Assembly: GCA_028583605.1 (NCBI GenBank)
Contig: CM053327.1
Span: 42,756,059 to 42,820,058, forward strand
DNA: 64,000 bases
Origin: Dastarcus helophoroides
Taxonomy: Eukaryota; Arthropoda; Insecta; Coleoptera; Bothrideridae
Reading direction: 5' to 3'
In this document: piece after piece, positions 23,425 to 37,700 of the stretch
How the letters are laid out: the number at the start of each line of letters is the position of its first letter
How positions within the stretch are numbered: position 1 is the first letter of the stretch
The notes under the pieces: generated by a model
What the model was told of the DNA's origin: nothing
Databases searched by the model: none
What the model saw: the letters and a program-made list of their open reading frames with translations, nothing else
Program-made: the position numbers and the translations under genes

Positions 23425-26283
23425 TATTTAGAGTCTGTTGCAAAAAATAAACCGTAACAAATCATTTAATTGTAAAGAGTATATTAATTAAGCGAAATAA
23501 ATAAAGTGCTTATATTACATCTGAATAATTGGGTTCTATCCAGATATTATGTCAGTGGCCACAAAAATATTAGGGTTTAAGTTGAAGAAAAAGGTAGTCG
23601 CAAGAGGGGTTGCCTACGATTTCTCGAGAGGTTTGGATTCTGAATTGAAACCCCAGTCTCATCTTCCAATAAAATGTTTTATTAATATCTATAGCAAAGG
23701 ATCTCGAAGTATTGGACTGTGGCTGTTGCCAACAGAGTAGTTAACTTTGAGATAATGCCAAGGGTTTTTTTTTTTTTTTTTTTTGTATCTTCAAACCTGT
23801 CGAGAAATGTTAAGGCTACCGAAGTATTTGAAAGACTAAGGTATTTGAGTGTACCGGGTCTCAGCATATCAACCTCTTCGAAAATGTTGGAATCTGAAGT
23901 TCTGGCATAGATTTGGACCGGCCTTCTGGGCTAATAATGAACCAAAAAGAGTTAAGAGAGCTAAATTCAGATTTAAAAGCATTTCTTGAGAACGTTGTGT
24001 TGTAGAAATGTTTTCTTGATAAAAGACTCTTCTCGAGGAAAGCTGGACTGTTAATGGTTGAGGAGTGCTGCCCCCGAGGAGAGTAAATCTACGACCACTG
24101 TGTCCTGAACTTAGCCACTTATAATTCCTTTGAAGAGGCAGAGAATGATTAAAGAAAGGGAAAAGCGAAAAGGTGTAAAATAGACTAACTGATCAACGCG
24201 TCTATAGAACTGGCTTCCTGGGTCACTGATCCTGAAAAAGTAAACCTTACTTTTCGTATTTATACGGCTAGCAAATAAATTAATGACCAAGGAGCCTAAT
24301 TTTCGAGTCAAGAGTCGAAATGTTGTATTTTGCGGTGACCGTCCTGTATCCACTTATAACCCTTTTTAAGTTTTATCTGCCTCGACATTTTCGGTTGACT
24401 TCATGTAACATGGAATAATGACGATACTTTGAAACTCGCACCCTTGCCAAATTGATTGAGTGAAAATATTTAATTGTGTACATTATCCATGACATTCACC
24501 ATTCACGCATCATATTGCGGTAGTCCTATAAATCCTACAGAGAACTGAACAGTTTTTTAATTGTTTGGTATACCATTTTTGTCCCAAAAATTGAGTTAGA
24601 AGTTCTAAATAATTGATGAGATGGGTCTTGCCTTTCTCGGACCAAAAACCGAGGGAACATCCGCCGAAATATTTTCATAACGAATGCGTCTTTCTGTAAA
24701 GAGTGTTATCATATTTCAAGTTTTCTAGCTGCCAATAAGTGCTAGAAATCGAGCCGATTGCCGGAAACGTTGTCATTTTCCTGGCTCCTGTTGAGCGTTA
24801 AAAAATTTATGTGTTCGACAAGTTTGATGTGCCAGAAAAGCCATAGTTTAAAGCTGGGCAAACCGACACCAAGTTTTCCCTTTTGTTTGTTTTAGGGTGA
24901 GATGGAACATCCACTTTTTTTTTTTTTAATTGAATTGAGATACTGAAGAGTTAAAAAAACACACCTAAATAGACTCATTTATTAACTGGGAGCAAACAGC
25001 CGTTGCTACAGCTATAATTGAAAGTAAATTGAGATACTTAGGTCTGAAGAATTGCGATAATTGATAATGAGACCCCAATGATCACAATTGGTTTATTGTT
25101 TGAAAAATATCGAAGACACTACCTTTATAAGAAGTACCCATGGAGATAATCATTCAAAAAGACTAAGGGCATCAGCCTTTCTTATTTTTTGAATGCATCT
25201 ATTAGTAGGGCAAAATTTATAACAAAACAAACACAAGTATATTCGTTCATTTTGCCACTGAATAAAAATCTGAATCATTGAGGCCAGGAAATGGGTGTTT
25301 TCCAAGTCAAGTTGTGTCAAAATAATTTAACTAAAATGAGCTAGTAGCGAACCTACAATCTTCCATTTCATAATGGCTTTTCAAACTTAGTAGGAAACGA
25401 AAGAATATAAGATTTGAATAAGAATTATACGTTCGAGGCTTCAGAAAATAGCCTCAGATTTTAAAATATCATCGATAGATATAGAAAGAAATGTGTTTCA
25501 TTTCTTCCAGTCATCAGTGGGGTTAGTCCACTAGGAATCAAAGAGTCCAAGGCGAATCAGGCCTTAACGCCTCTTAGCCACAATAAAGCAAGACTATTGG
25601 TGATCAGAAATTTCCAACTCTTATAAAAATGTCTTAAAAGTTCAGCTATTTTCCATATTTCTCTCCACTCTAGACTTCTACTGGCGTTGTATATATAACA
25701 CATTCTCTTGAAGTTTAAACAGCTTTTAAAACTTTATTTTGCCGGGGGTTCGACTAAAGTTCAGGCATACAAAATCCTTCGTCGAAGAACTTTCAGTAGG
25801 TCCATAAGGATGCGAATACTATCGCTCTACTATCGCTCCTCTCCCCACCCCTCTTTGTCGAACAACGCTTAAAGTGCTTTATCGATAGCAGAAAAGTAGG
25901 CACCAAGTGGAATCTGTCTATTGCATAGGGGCTCGTCCCTCTTGGAGACGAAGAAAGGTATGGCTTGTTCTAAACCAGGATATAGGTTTGAAGCTCCAAT
26001 ATTGCCACTGTTGCCTAGGTCTAATTATTTTCATATTATACCCATTCTTTCCTTGCAAACTAATTGAGCTTTAACAAGATGGAGCAATCTAACGGAAAGT
26101 TTTGGATGTATGAGGGGCGTGAAATATAAATCACATCAACTGAATTTTCCAAATGTATAAAAGGGGCAGACTTCCACATCTCGAATATCAGGCGAGGTTC
26201 CTCCTTCTCCGGACATGTACCTAAATATTTTGACATAAGTCAAAAGATCAACGGAGGAAGATTTTACATCGGCTATTAGCTAT
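23425..26283. other. interior of 5.2-kb element, left part
   Basis: About 2.9 kb of mixed-composition sequence without a supported coding frame. It includes a long T run near 23766. Short plus-strand frames at 23549-23740 and 23719-23910 overlap and have no family I recognise. They may be remnants of an element-encoded protein, but I cannot support that. Confidence 0.4.
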
Positions 26284-27790
26284 TAGTGGAATCAAACAAA
26301 CTGTACGCTTTATAGCGTAGGTACCGTGATACAATGGAGGCAGTTGCAGTAGGCAACCGTATGTAGGCATAGGGTTATCCAAAAAACTACTCTTTGTGAA
26401 TATCAACGTTCAACAAGCGCTGTAGTCAAAGGCAGATTGCCATTGCAGATTTCGCGGTGGAGATCGCATATAAAATGTAACCCTTAGATACTGTAATCAG
26501 CAAAAAACAGCGTACGTTTTACAGTATATGTTTTGCAGCCAGTATTGTGATGCAGTGGTGGCAGTTGCAACAGAACATGTAAAAATGCGGCCATTCCAAA
26601 CTGTGCTTTGTCAATGTCAAGTTTCACCAAGCATATGTTGTCTAGGCAAGAAAACATTTCGTAAGGTAACCAATACTGTAATCAAAAAACAGTAAGGTAA
26701 GCAGTGCAAATGGTGCGATTTAATGGTAACGATTGCATCAGGACAGGAAGAGATGATATCATTAAAGAACTGCAACTTTTGAAGGTTAAACAAGCCCATG
26801 TAGTCAAGGCCAGAATACCATTCAACATTTCGTAAGACAACCATTACTGGAATCAAAAAACAGTAAGGCATGCAGCGCAAGTGCTGCAACTTAATAGTGG
26901 TGATTGCAGCAGGACATCTAGAGATGCGGTCCTCTAAAAGCTGCAGCTGGTGACTAACATGGTTCAATAAGCACATGTGGTCAAGGCCAGTATACCATTG
27001 AAAAGTTCGTAAATCAACCATTACTGTAATCAAAAAACAGTAAGGCAAGCAGCGCAAGTGAGGCAGCTCAATGGTGGTAAATGCAGCAGGACATCTAGAA
27101 ATACTATAGTCACATATAATCAAGGCCGGTAGACCAGAAAAAAAACATGTAAGTCAACCAGTACTGTAATCAAAAAACAGTAAGGTAAGCAGCGCAAGTG
27201 CGGCAACTCAATGGTGGTAAATGCAGCAGTACATCTACAAATACTATAGTCACATATAATCAAGGCCGGTAGACCAGAAAAAAAATTTGTAAGTCAACCA
27301 GTACTGTAATCAAAAAACAGTAAGGTATGCAGCGCAAGTGCTGCGTTTCAATAGTGGCCATTGCAACGGTACATGTAGAGATCCGGTCATCCAAAAATTG
27401 CAGTGTGTGAATGTTAAGATTCAACAGGCACGTATGGTCAAGGCCTATGTACCATTGACATTTTGTGAGACAACCATTACTCTAATCAAAAAAGAGTAAG
27501 GTAAGCAGCGCAAGTACTGCGATTCAGTGTAGTAGGACATATAGTCGGACATGCGGTCCTCCAACGACTGCGGTTTGTGAACATTAAGATTCGGCTAGCA
27601 CAAGTAGGCCAACACTTTATATCAATGAACATTTCGTGCTAGAAATCACAAAGAATTCAACAGTCAACTGTAATCAAAAAACAGTACGTTTTGCACCTTA
27701 AAGGCTGCTATCCCATGGTAGTGGTAAGAACAACATGTGGTCATTCAAAACAAAGGTCGACAAACATTGTAGTCAAGCACCGACGATTGC
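26284..27790. repeat. ~9-unit tandem array with conserved small hairpin
   Basis: Units of about 140-190 bp begin with a hairpin whose left stem is TACTGT and right stem ACAGTA, around AATCAAAA. Unit starts lie near 26284 (degenerate), 26486, 26672, 26845, 27022, 27162, 27302, 27477 and 27667. After the hairpin each unit has AAGG(T/C)A(A/T)GCAGCGCAAGTG, a purine-rich AATGGTGGT-like block, GCAGCAGGACAT, and usually GGTCAAGGCC. In the 27477 unit the stem is TACTCT with AGAGTA, so both sides changed and pairing is kept. On the minus strand the central units read through as a 168-residue frame (26617-27123) with repeats of 59 and 57 residues, including a CLPYCFLITVMV-like phrase. Confidence 0.85.
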
Positions 27791-28449
27791 GGGCATAAAT
27801 GAGATATGTTAGAACTTATAGAGTTTAAAAGAAGTTTAACAGATGTCTTGCCCGAGCGATCCAACGAGAGGTGCCTACTACCGTCCCCTTCATAAACGCT
27901 GACAGCTTTATTGCTGTGGGGGGTTTGCTTTCCTTGCTGTGTATGAAAGGGATATTATATCACCTAACCACATCTCTTTATCAGAGACTTGAAAGAATTT
28001 GTAGAAAAGTCGAGAAATAAAGGCATGGATGTGTTGTTTTAAAACAATTTGGTGTAATTTACCCGAAATAAGTCAGTAAAAATCTAAAATATAGAAGTCA
28101 AAAGTGAACAATTACGGGTACCCAAACAGTATGCTGTGCATAGAAGTATTACATATATGATGCTATGCAATGGTGGTAGGTGTAGCATGACCTCAAACCG
28201 GCTAAAGGAGGGAAAATACCTTCAAAATTATTTTCCATCGCGGAGCTGTGTAACTGAAAACGTCTTGTGGGCTTCCATCTTGCCCACTATTGCAATTATC
28301 GAAACAATTTGATAACACTTTAATTGAAAGGGGATGGCGACCGACCCCGAGGGCTTTTAACAATTTTACGGGCATAACACGCACTCGCGAACTACTTTCT
28401 TTCTTAGAAAGTTAACATGTCGCGTCCTAAACGCATCGCACAAAAACAA

Positions 28450-28587
28450 AGACTGAAGTATATGGGGAGCCGAGGTGCATACGCAGCGGGAACTGTGAGG
28501 GCATAACGAGATTTATGATTTGTTTATTTCTTTGAAATATGTGATCGTATCGCCTAGAACGAAGGTACTACAATTTATCCTATTTAC
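28450..28587. repeat. 138-bp segment identical to 23186-23323
   Basis: Begins AGACTGAAGTATATGGGG and ends TTATCCTATTTAC. By eye all 138 positions are the same as the copy in the MITE-like element 5.26 kb upstream. After it the two copies diverge into different terminal sequences. Such identity in an otherwise decayed landscape indicates recent duplication or gene conversion. Confidence 0.85.
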
Positions 28588-28605
28588 GAGACGAGACCGA
28601 ATATA

Positions 28606-29982
<1,377 letters not shown>

Positions 29983-31159
29983 CAGGGTGTTACAAAAGTC
30001 CGGGCCGCTACTTCAGGAGCATATTCTACACATTAAAATATGAAAAATGTTGAAATACATTTTTTTCTTTAAATTGCCGCCTAACGGAGATATGACCATT
30101 TAAAGATGGCGCCCCTAAAGTGTTTTTTTTACTACAAAAAGTTAACGGTAAGTAGCAAAGTCATGAAATTGGGCAAGCAGTTAAAGAATTGGATTAGGCA
30201 TATTCTCATGTAACATATTTTTTAAATAAGCAGTAGCGTGGTGTGTAGGGGGTTGCCCGCGATTATTTTTTGCCGTAACTTTCTTGTATTGCAATATTTT
30301 GACACAAAAGTGCCATAACCGTAAAAAACAACATTTTTTATATAAAAAAGGTACTCTTTCTCAAAGTCGCTAAAAGTAACCGTTTCCGAGAAAAAAGCGT
30401 TTAAACAAAATTGTTGCATTTATTAGAATTCGTTTTGCAAATTTCTAATTTATCTAATTCTAATTTATAAATTAAGAAAAAAAAAATCAAAGCAAGTGTT
30501 CGAAATTACTGCCCCCTGCAGCAATACATTGCTCGGCTCGTCTTCTAAGGGAACTCCTTACTCTTTCGCAAATGCCTGGTGTATTGTGAATCTGGTTGAA
30601 CCCATTTTCAATTCGTTCACGAAGATCATTGATATTGTCAACTGGTGTGGAGTAGACGATCTGCTTTAGATGTCCCCATAAGTAGAAATCGAGTGGGTTG
30701 AGGTCAGGAGACCTAGCTGGTCATGGTATGGGATTATTTAAACGCCTTTTTCTCGGAAACGGTTACTTTTAGCGACTTTGAGAAAGAGTACCTTTTTTGT
30801 ATAAAAAATGTTGCTTTTTACGATTATGGCACTTTTGTGTCGAAATATTGCAATACAAAAAAGTTACGGCAAAAAATAATCGCGGGCAACCCCCTACACT
30901 CCACGCTACTGCTTATTTAAAAAATATGTTACATGAGAATATGCCTAATCCAATTCTTTAACTGCTTGCCCAATTTCATGACTTTGCTACTAACCGTTAA
31001 CTTTTTGTAGTAAAAAAACCACTTTAGGGGCGCCATCTTTAAATGGTCATATTTCCGTTAGGAGGCAATTTAAATAAAAAAATGTATTTCAACATTTTTC
31101 CTATTTTAATGTGTAGAATATGCTCCTGAAGTAGCGGCCCGGACTTTTGTAACACCCTG
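29983..31159 (-). mobile_element. foldback Tc1/mariner-like element, 1177 bp
   Basis: The element is flanked by TA on both sides (29981-29982 and 31160-31161) and has terminal inverted repeats starting CAGGGTGTTACAAAAGTCCG. The arms are very long, about 424 bp each (29983-30406 and 30736-31159), with few differences between them. The unpaired middle carries the 3' remnant of a transposase. TA flanks and a DDE-type C-terminal fragment support the Tc1/mariner (IS630) superfamily. A near-identical open frame in each arm (30222-30419 minus and 30723-30920 plus) is only the inverted arm read twice. Confidence 0.88.
30487..30727 (-). pseudogene. transposase C-terminal remnant (Tc1/mariner-like)
   Basis: The minus strand reads ARSPDLNPLDFYLWGHLK, then a TPVDNINDLRERI block, and ends in GGSNFEHLL before a TGA. 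SPDLNPLDF with the following LWG is the signature of the last part of the DDE catalytic domain in Tc1/mariner-like transposases of insects. Upstream of it, where the family normally has a Trp (P-W-P), there is a TGA stop, and the rest of the protein is replaced by the inverted arm. It is a broken, non-functional copy. Family level is inferred from the motif; the exact clade is not known. Confidence 0.8.
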
Positions 31160-31197
31160 TATTGTATATTATAAGTAGATTCTACCCCCTAAAGGAA

Positions 31198-31890
31198 TTA
31201 ATTGCCAAACTCCTTCTCTTGGTTATAATCTTCTTCGTCTTGGTTCAAGTGTTTGGGTCTTGCAGACGTCTCTTTTTTAATTTTGTTTTCTTTTCCATCC
31301 CAAGTCACGTCTTCAGAAGTTTTGGTCGCCGTCGATTCATCTGGGAATTCTTCCTCTTTGACATTATCTTCTTTATCTTGGTTCGAGTGTTGAGCAGACG
31401 TCCCTTCTTCATCTTTGCTTTCTGTTTCATCCCAATTCACATCTTCAGAGCTTTTCGTTGCCTTCGACTCATCTAGTAATTCTTCCTCTTGGTCATAATC
31501 TTCCTTGTCTTGGTTCGAATGTTTTGCTCTTGCAGACGTCTCTTCTTCAGTTTGATCTTCCTTTTCATCACAATTCACGTCTTCAGGGCTTTTGGTTGCT
31601 CTCGACTCATCTAGTAAGTCTTTCTCTTGGTTATAATCTTCGTCTTGGTTCAAGTGTTTGGCTCCTGTAGACGTCTCTTCTTCAATTTTGCTTTCTTTTT
31701 CATCCCAAGTCACGTCTTCAGGAGTTTTGGTCGCTATCGATTCAACTGAAAATTCTTCCCCTTTGTCATAATCTTCTTTGTCTTGCTTGGAGTGTTGAGC
31801 AGCCGCCCCTACTTCATCTTTGCTTTCTTTGGAATTAATTGCCAAAAAGGCCGGCACCTTATAAATTGAAGCATAATCGCCAATTTTCAT
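31198..31890 (-). CDS. antisense ORF with acidic ~45-residue repeats
   Basis: A 230-codon frame starts with ATG at 31890 and ends in TAA at 31198, antisense within a scrib intron. After about 20 residues (MKIGDYASIYKVPAFLAINS) it consists of five tandem units of about 41-46 residues. Each has a consensus of KHxNQDKEDYxxEEE, then DESxATKxxEDVxWDEKE, then an EEETSA segment. Units differ by whole-codon insertions and deletions (for example QDEDY against QDKEDY, and a shortened TSAQHSNQ), so the frame is kept through the array. The protein would be very acidic, disordered and without signal peptide or membrane segment. I do not recognise it. It could be a nested gene, the end of a transposon-encoded protein, or a minisatellite that happens to be open. 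No promoter or splice evidence is visible. The phrase AATTAATTGCCAAA bounds the array on both sides. Confidence 0.4.
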   Translation of the reverse strand: MKIGDYASIYKVPAFLAINSKESKDEVGAAAQHSKQDKEDYDKGEEFSVESIATKTPEDVTWDEKESKIEEETSTGAKHLNQDEDYNQEKDLLDESRATKSPEDVNCDEKEDQTEEETSARAKHSNQDKEDYDQEEELLDESKATKSSEDVNWDETESKDEEGTSAQHSNQDKEDNVKEEEFPDESTATKTSEDVTWDGKENKIKKETSARPKHLNQDEEDYNQEKEFGN

Positions 31891-33083
<1,193 letters not shown>

Positions 33084-34740
33084 GCGGGTCACGTGGGTAA
33101 ATCTACAAATAAGAATAAACAAAATAGTTAAAGATATAATAAATATAAATTAATTCACCGCGCATCACGAATTAGGGCAACTATCTCCTCCGAAGGTACG
33201 ATTGGTAGACCGTAGGTGGCAACGGCAGGTCAAAGTGGAAAGTTCATTTTATTTCACTTGAGAATTTTATGAGCATAGCTATGCATTTGGATAGATGATT
33301 GAGCTTCCATTCGCAAAGTATTCATTTCTATCAAATCTTTCAAACAGATAGTTGAATTTTGCGGTTCACGTGGGTATATTTACAAATAAGAATGAAATAA
33401 TAATAATAAAAAAAATTCCAAAGAAAAATTAATTCACCCACACATCGCGAATTGGGGCAGCTATCTCCTCTGAAGGTACCATTGGTAGTCCGTAGGTGGC
33501 AACGGCAGGTCGAAGTGGAAAGTTCATTTGATCCCACTTGGGAATTTTATGAGCATAGCTATGTATTTGGATAGATGAATGAGCTTCAATTCGCCAAGCA
33601 TTAATTTCTATCAAATCTTTCAAAGAGATAATAGAATTTTGCGGGTCACGTGGGTATATTTACAAATATGAATGAGGTAATAATAATAACAAAATATTAA
33701 ATAAAAATTAATTCACCCACACATTCCGAATTGGGGCAGCTATCTCCTCCGAAGGTACGATTGGTAGACCGTAGGCGGCAACGGCAGGTCAAAGTGGAAA
33801 GTTCATTTTATTTCACTTGAGAATTTTATGAGCATAGCTATGTATTTGGATAGATGATTGAGCTTCCATTCGCAAAGTATTCATTTCTATCAAATCTTTC
33901 AAACAGATAGTAGAATTTTGCGGTTCACGTGGGTATATTTACAAATAAGAATGAAATAATAATAATAAAAAAAATACCGAAGAAAAATTAATTCACCCAC
34001 ACATCGCGAATTGGGGCAGCTCTCTTTTCGAAGGTACGATTGGTAGACCGTAGGCGGCAACGGCAGGTCAAAGTGGAAAATTCATTTGATCCCACTTGGG
34101 AATTTTATGAGCATAGCTATGTATTTGGATAGATGAATGAGCTTCAATTCGCCAAGCATTAATTTCTATCAAATCTTTCAAAGAGATAATAGAATTTTGC
34201 GGGTCACGTGGGTATATTTACAAATATGAATGAGGTAATAATAATAACAAAATATTAAATAAAAATTAATTCACCCACACATCCCGAATTGGGGCAGCTA
34301 TCTCCTCCGAAGGTACGATTGGTAGACCGTTGGCGCCAACGGCAGGTCAAAGTGGAAAGTTCATTTTATTTCACTTGAGAATTTTATGAGCATAGCTATG
34401 TATTTGGATAGATGATTGAGCTTCCATTCGCAAAGTATTCATTTCTATCAAATCTTTCAAACAGATAGTAGAATTTTGCGGTTCACGTGGGTATATTTAC
34501 AAATAAGAATGAAATAATAATAATAAAAAAAATACTACAGAAAAATTAATTCACCCACACATCGCCAATTGTGGCAGCTATCTCCTCGGAAGGTACGATT
34601 TGTAGACCGTAGGCGGCAACGGCAGGTCAAAATGGAAAGTTCATTTTATTTGGGAATTTCATGGACATAGTTAAGTATTTGGATAGATGAATTCGCTAAG
34701 TATTAGATTCTATCAAATTTTTCAAAGATATAATAAAATT
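33084..34740. repeat. ~280-bp tandem array with alternating subtypes
   Basis: Six units begin with GCGG(G/T)TCACGTGGGTA at 33084, 33361, 33641, 33920, 34199 and 34479, a spacing of 277-280 bp. Units alternate in type. Units 1, 3 and 5 have GCGGGTCACGTGGG, and from unit 3 on GATGAATGAGCTTC follows later. Units 2, 4 and 6 have GCGGTTCACGTGGG with AAAAAAAT after the TAA run. So the higher-order period is about 558 bp. All share GGTACGATTGGTAGACCGTA-like and CAACGGCAGGTC segments. Two short minus-strand frames (33340-33623) are by-products. Confidence 0.92.
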
Positions 34741-37700
34741 TTCAAAACCTTTTCTCGAAGTTACTACTTTTTCGTAACTTGAATAATTCGATTTTTTATG
34801 AAAAGCTCGACTTTTTTCAAAGCTTAGTACTTTTTAAATATTTCGATTTTTTCTCGAAATGTTGACTTACTGAAAATTATTATTTTTTTCTGAACAACTC
34901 GACTTTCTTTTTGTTGAAAAGTTCGACTCTTTGGAAATCTCTACATTTCAAAATATCCACCATATTTCTAAATGAAAATTATTTCGATTTTTTTTAGAGG
35001 AATTCAATTTTTTTGAAAATCCCCAATCTGAAAATTCTGCCTCTAAAAATTTCGACATTTCAATATTTACACTATTTCTAAATTTGTTTGGAAATTGACT
35101 TTTGGAAAATTACGACCTTTTGGAAAGCTCCACATTTCAAAATTTTCACCATATTCCTACCGTGAAAGTTATTTCGCCTTTTTTTTTAAAGAGGAATTTG
35201 CTTTTTTTTTAGTATCCCGACTCTGCAAATTTGGTCATTTCAAAATTTACACTATTCCTCAATTTGTTTGGAAACTGACTTTTACAAAATTACGACTTTT
35301 ATGAAATCTCGACATCTCAAAATCTGCACCATATTCCCAACGTGAAAATTATTTCGATTTTTTTTACAAGAATTCGACTTTTTTGAAAATTCCAGCTCTG
35401 AAAATTTCGATATTTCAAAATTTACATTATTTCTGGATTTTTTTTGGAATTTGACTTTTTCAAAATTTCGGTTTTTCTGAAATTGTTAATTTATTTTTCA
35501 AAATTTCGAACATCTACTAAATGTTTTGACTTTTCTTGAGGATTTCCCTTTTCTCTGTCACAATTTCTACTTTTTTCGAAGAGATCGATTTTTTTTGGGG
35601 AAAATTTCGGCAAATTTAATTTTTGCTTTTTTTAAGGTTTTGAATTATTTTGAAAATTTTGACATTTTAAAATGCTGACGCATTTTAAACTCTCCATTTT
35701 GTTCAAACTTTCGAATGCTCTTCGAAATTCTTCTGGAAATGGTTATTTTTTACTGAAAATTATTTCGACATTTTTCTGCAGAGTTCGTCTACTTTTTTTT
35801 TTGAAAATTTTGACTTTCTTGAAATTTTGACTTTCTTAAAATTTTGACTTCCTTAAAATTTTGACTTCCTTGAAATTTTGACTTTGTTCTGTAAATTTTG
35901 GGTTCTAAAAAAATTGACATTTTAAAATTTACGTTTTTTCGAATTTTTATTTTATCGAAATTGCGACTCTTTCCGGACATTTCGACTTTTTTTGTGAATC
36001 TCGATTTTTGAAAATTTTGACATTTAAAGTATTTAATTATTTCAAATCCTCGAATTTCATCAAGATTTCGATTACTTTTCGAAATTTCTGAACATTATAA
36101 CTAATTCAAAATTTCCACCTTTTTCAAAATGTTGCTATTTTTGAAACTTGGAAGTTTTTTCGGAATCTCGACTTTTTGTGGAAATGTTTAATTTTATTGA
36201 AAATTATTTCGACATTTTTCTGAAGACTTCGACTATTTTTTTTTAAAATATCGACTTTTCCTCAAAATTTTGACTTTCGTAAGTTTTGATTTAAAAAAAA
36301 TCCACATTTCAGAATTTCCGCCTTTCCAATTTCTGTTGTATCGAAATTCCGGGTTCGGTTTATTTTCTTGAAAATGTCGACATTTCAAATTTGGAACTAT
36401 TCCTAAATTTTTTGGGAAATTGACTATTTTCAAAATTTCGATTTTTTTCTCAAATTGTTAATTTATTTTTCAAAATTTCGAACATCTACTAAATGTTTCG
36501 ACTTTTCTTGAGAATTTCGACTTTTTCATATCTTCGACCCAATTTCTGCTTTTTTTTGAAGAGATCGATTTTTTTTTGGGAAAATTTCGATATTTTTCAT
36601 TTTTGCTTTTTTAAGGTTATGGATTATTTTGAAAATTTTGACATTTTAAAATGTTGACTCATTTTAAACTCTCCGATTTCTCCAAACTTTCGATTGCTCT
36701 TCGAAATTTTGACTTAATCGGAAAATTTTAATTGTTTCAAAATTTCCACCTTTTTCAAAATGTTGCTCTTTTTGAATCTTGGAAATTTTTTCAAAATCTC
36801 GAATTTTTGTGGAAATGTTTACTTCTACTGAAAATTATTTCGACGGTTTTCTGAAGAGTTCGACTTTTTTTTGTTGAAAATTTCGACTTTTCCTCAAAAT
36901 TTTGACTTTCGAAGTTTTGACTGAAAAAAATCCAATTTCAGAATTTCCGCTTTTCCAATTTTTCGACTTAAAAAAAATTCACATTTTAGAATTTCCGCTT
37001 TTCCAATTTCTGTTGTATCGAAATTTCGAGTTCGATTTTTTTCTTCAAAATTCAAAATTTCGATATTTTTATTTAATTATTTCAAATTCTCGAATTTCAT
37101 CAAGATTTCGATTTCTTTTCGAAATTTTGGCTTAGTCTGAAAATTTTAGCTATTTCAAAATATCGAGTTTTTCAAAATTTTGCTGTTTTTGAAAAGTTCA
37201 AGTTTTTTCAAAATCTCTAATTCTTCTGCAAATGGTTATTTTTACTGAAAATTATTTCGACATTTTTCTGCAAAGTTCGTGATCTTTATTTTGAAAATTT
37301 TGACTTTCTTGAAATTTTGACTTTCTTGAAATTTTGACTTTCTTAAAATTTCGACTTTCTTGAAATTTTGACTTTGTTCTGTAAATTTTGGGTTCTAAAA
37401 AAAATTGACGTTTTAAAATTTCCGTTTTTTCTAATTCTTATTTTATCGAAATTGCGGACATTTCGATTTATTTTGTGAATCTCGATTTTTGAAAATTTTG
37501 ACATTTAAAATATTTAATTATTTCAAATCCTCGAATTTCATCAAGATTTCGATTTCTTTTCGAAATTTTGGTCTAATCTGAAAATTTTAGCTATTTCAAA
37601 ATTTCCAGTTTTTCAAAATTTTGCGGATTTTGAAAATTTCAAGTTTTGTCAAAATCGCTAATTCTTCTGGAAATGTTTATTTTTACTGAAAAATTATTTC

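Larger units (their letters stand above)
23386..28605. mobile_element. 5.2-kb element with perfect 38-bp TIRs
   Basis: Positions 23386-23423 and 28568-28605 are perfect reverse complements over 38 bp; the ends read TATATTCGGTCTCGTCTCG and CGAGACGAGACCGAATATA. Excluding the outer TATA, the element would be TTCGGTCTCG...CGAGACCGAA flanked by TATA on both sides, consistent with a DNA transposon that targets TA or TATA. No transposase could be recognised in the interior on either strand, so it appears non-autonomous or badly decayed. The interior holds a tandem array at 26284-27790 and a 138-bp segment, identical to part of the adjacent MITE, at its right end. The superfamily is undetermined. Confidence 0.75.

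Noticed and set aside
26284..27790. CRISPR-like array
   Set aside because: Units are 140-190 bp of related sequence with no unique spacers, in a eukaryotic transposon.
30222..30920. Two near-identical 65-codon frames that looked like a duplicated small gene
   Set aside because: They are the same sequence in the two inverted arms of a foldback transposon.
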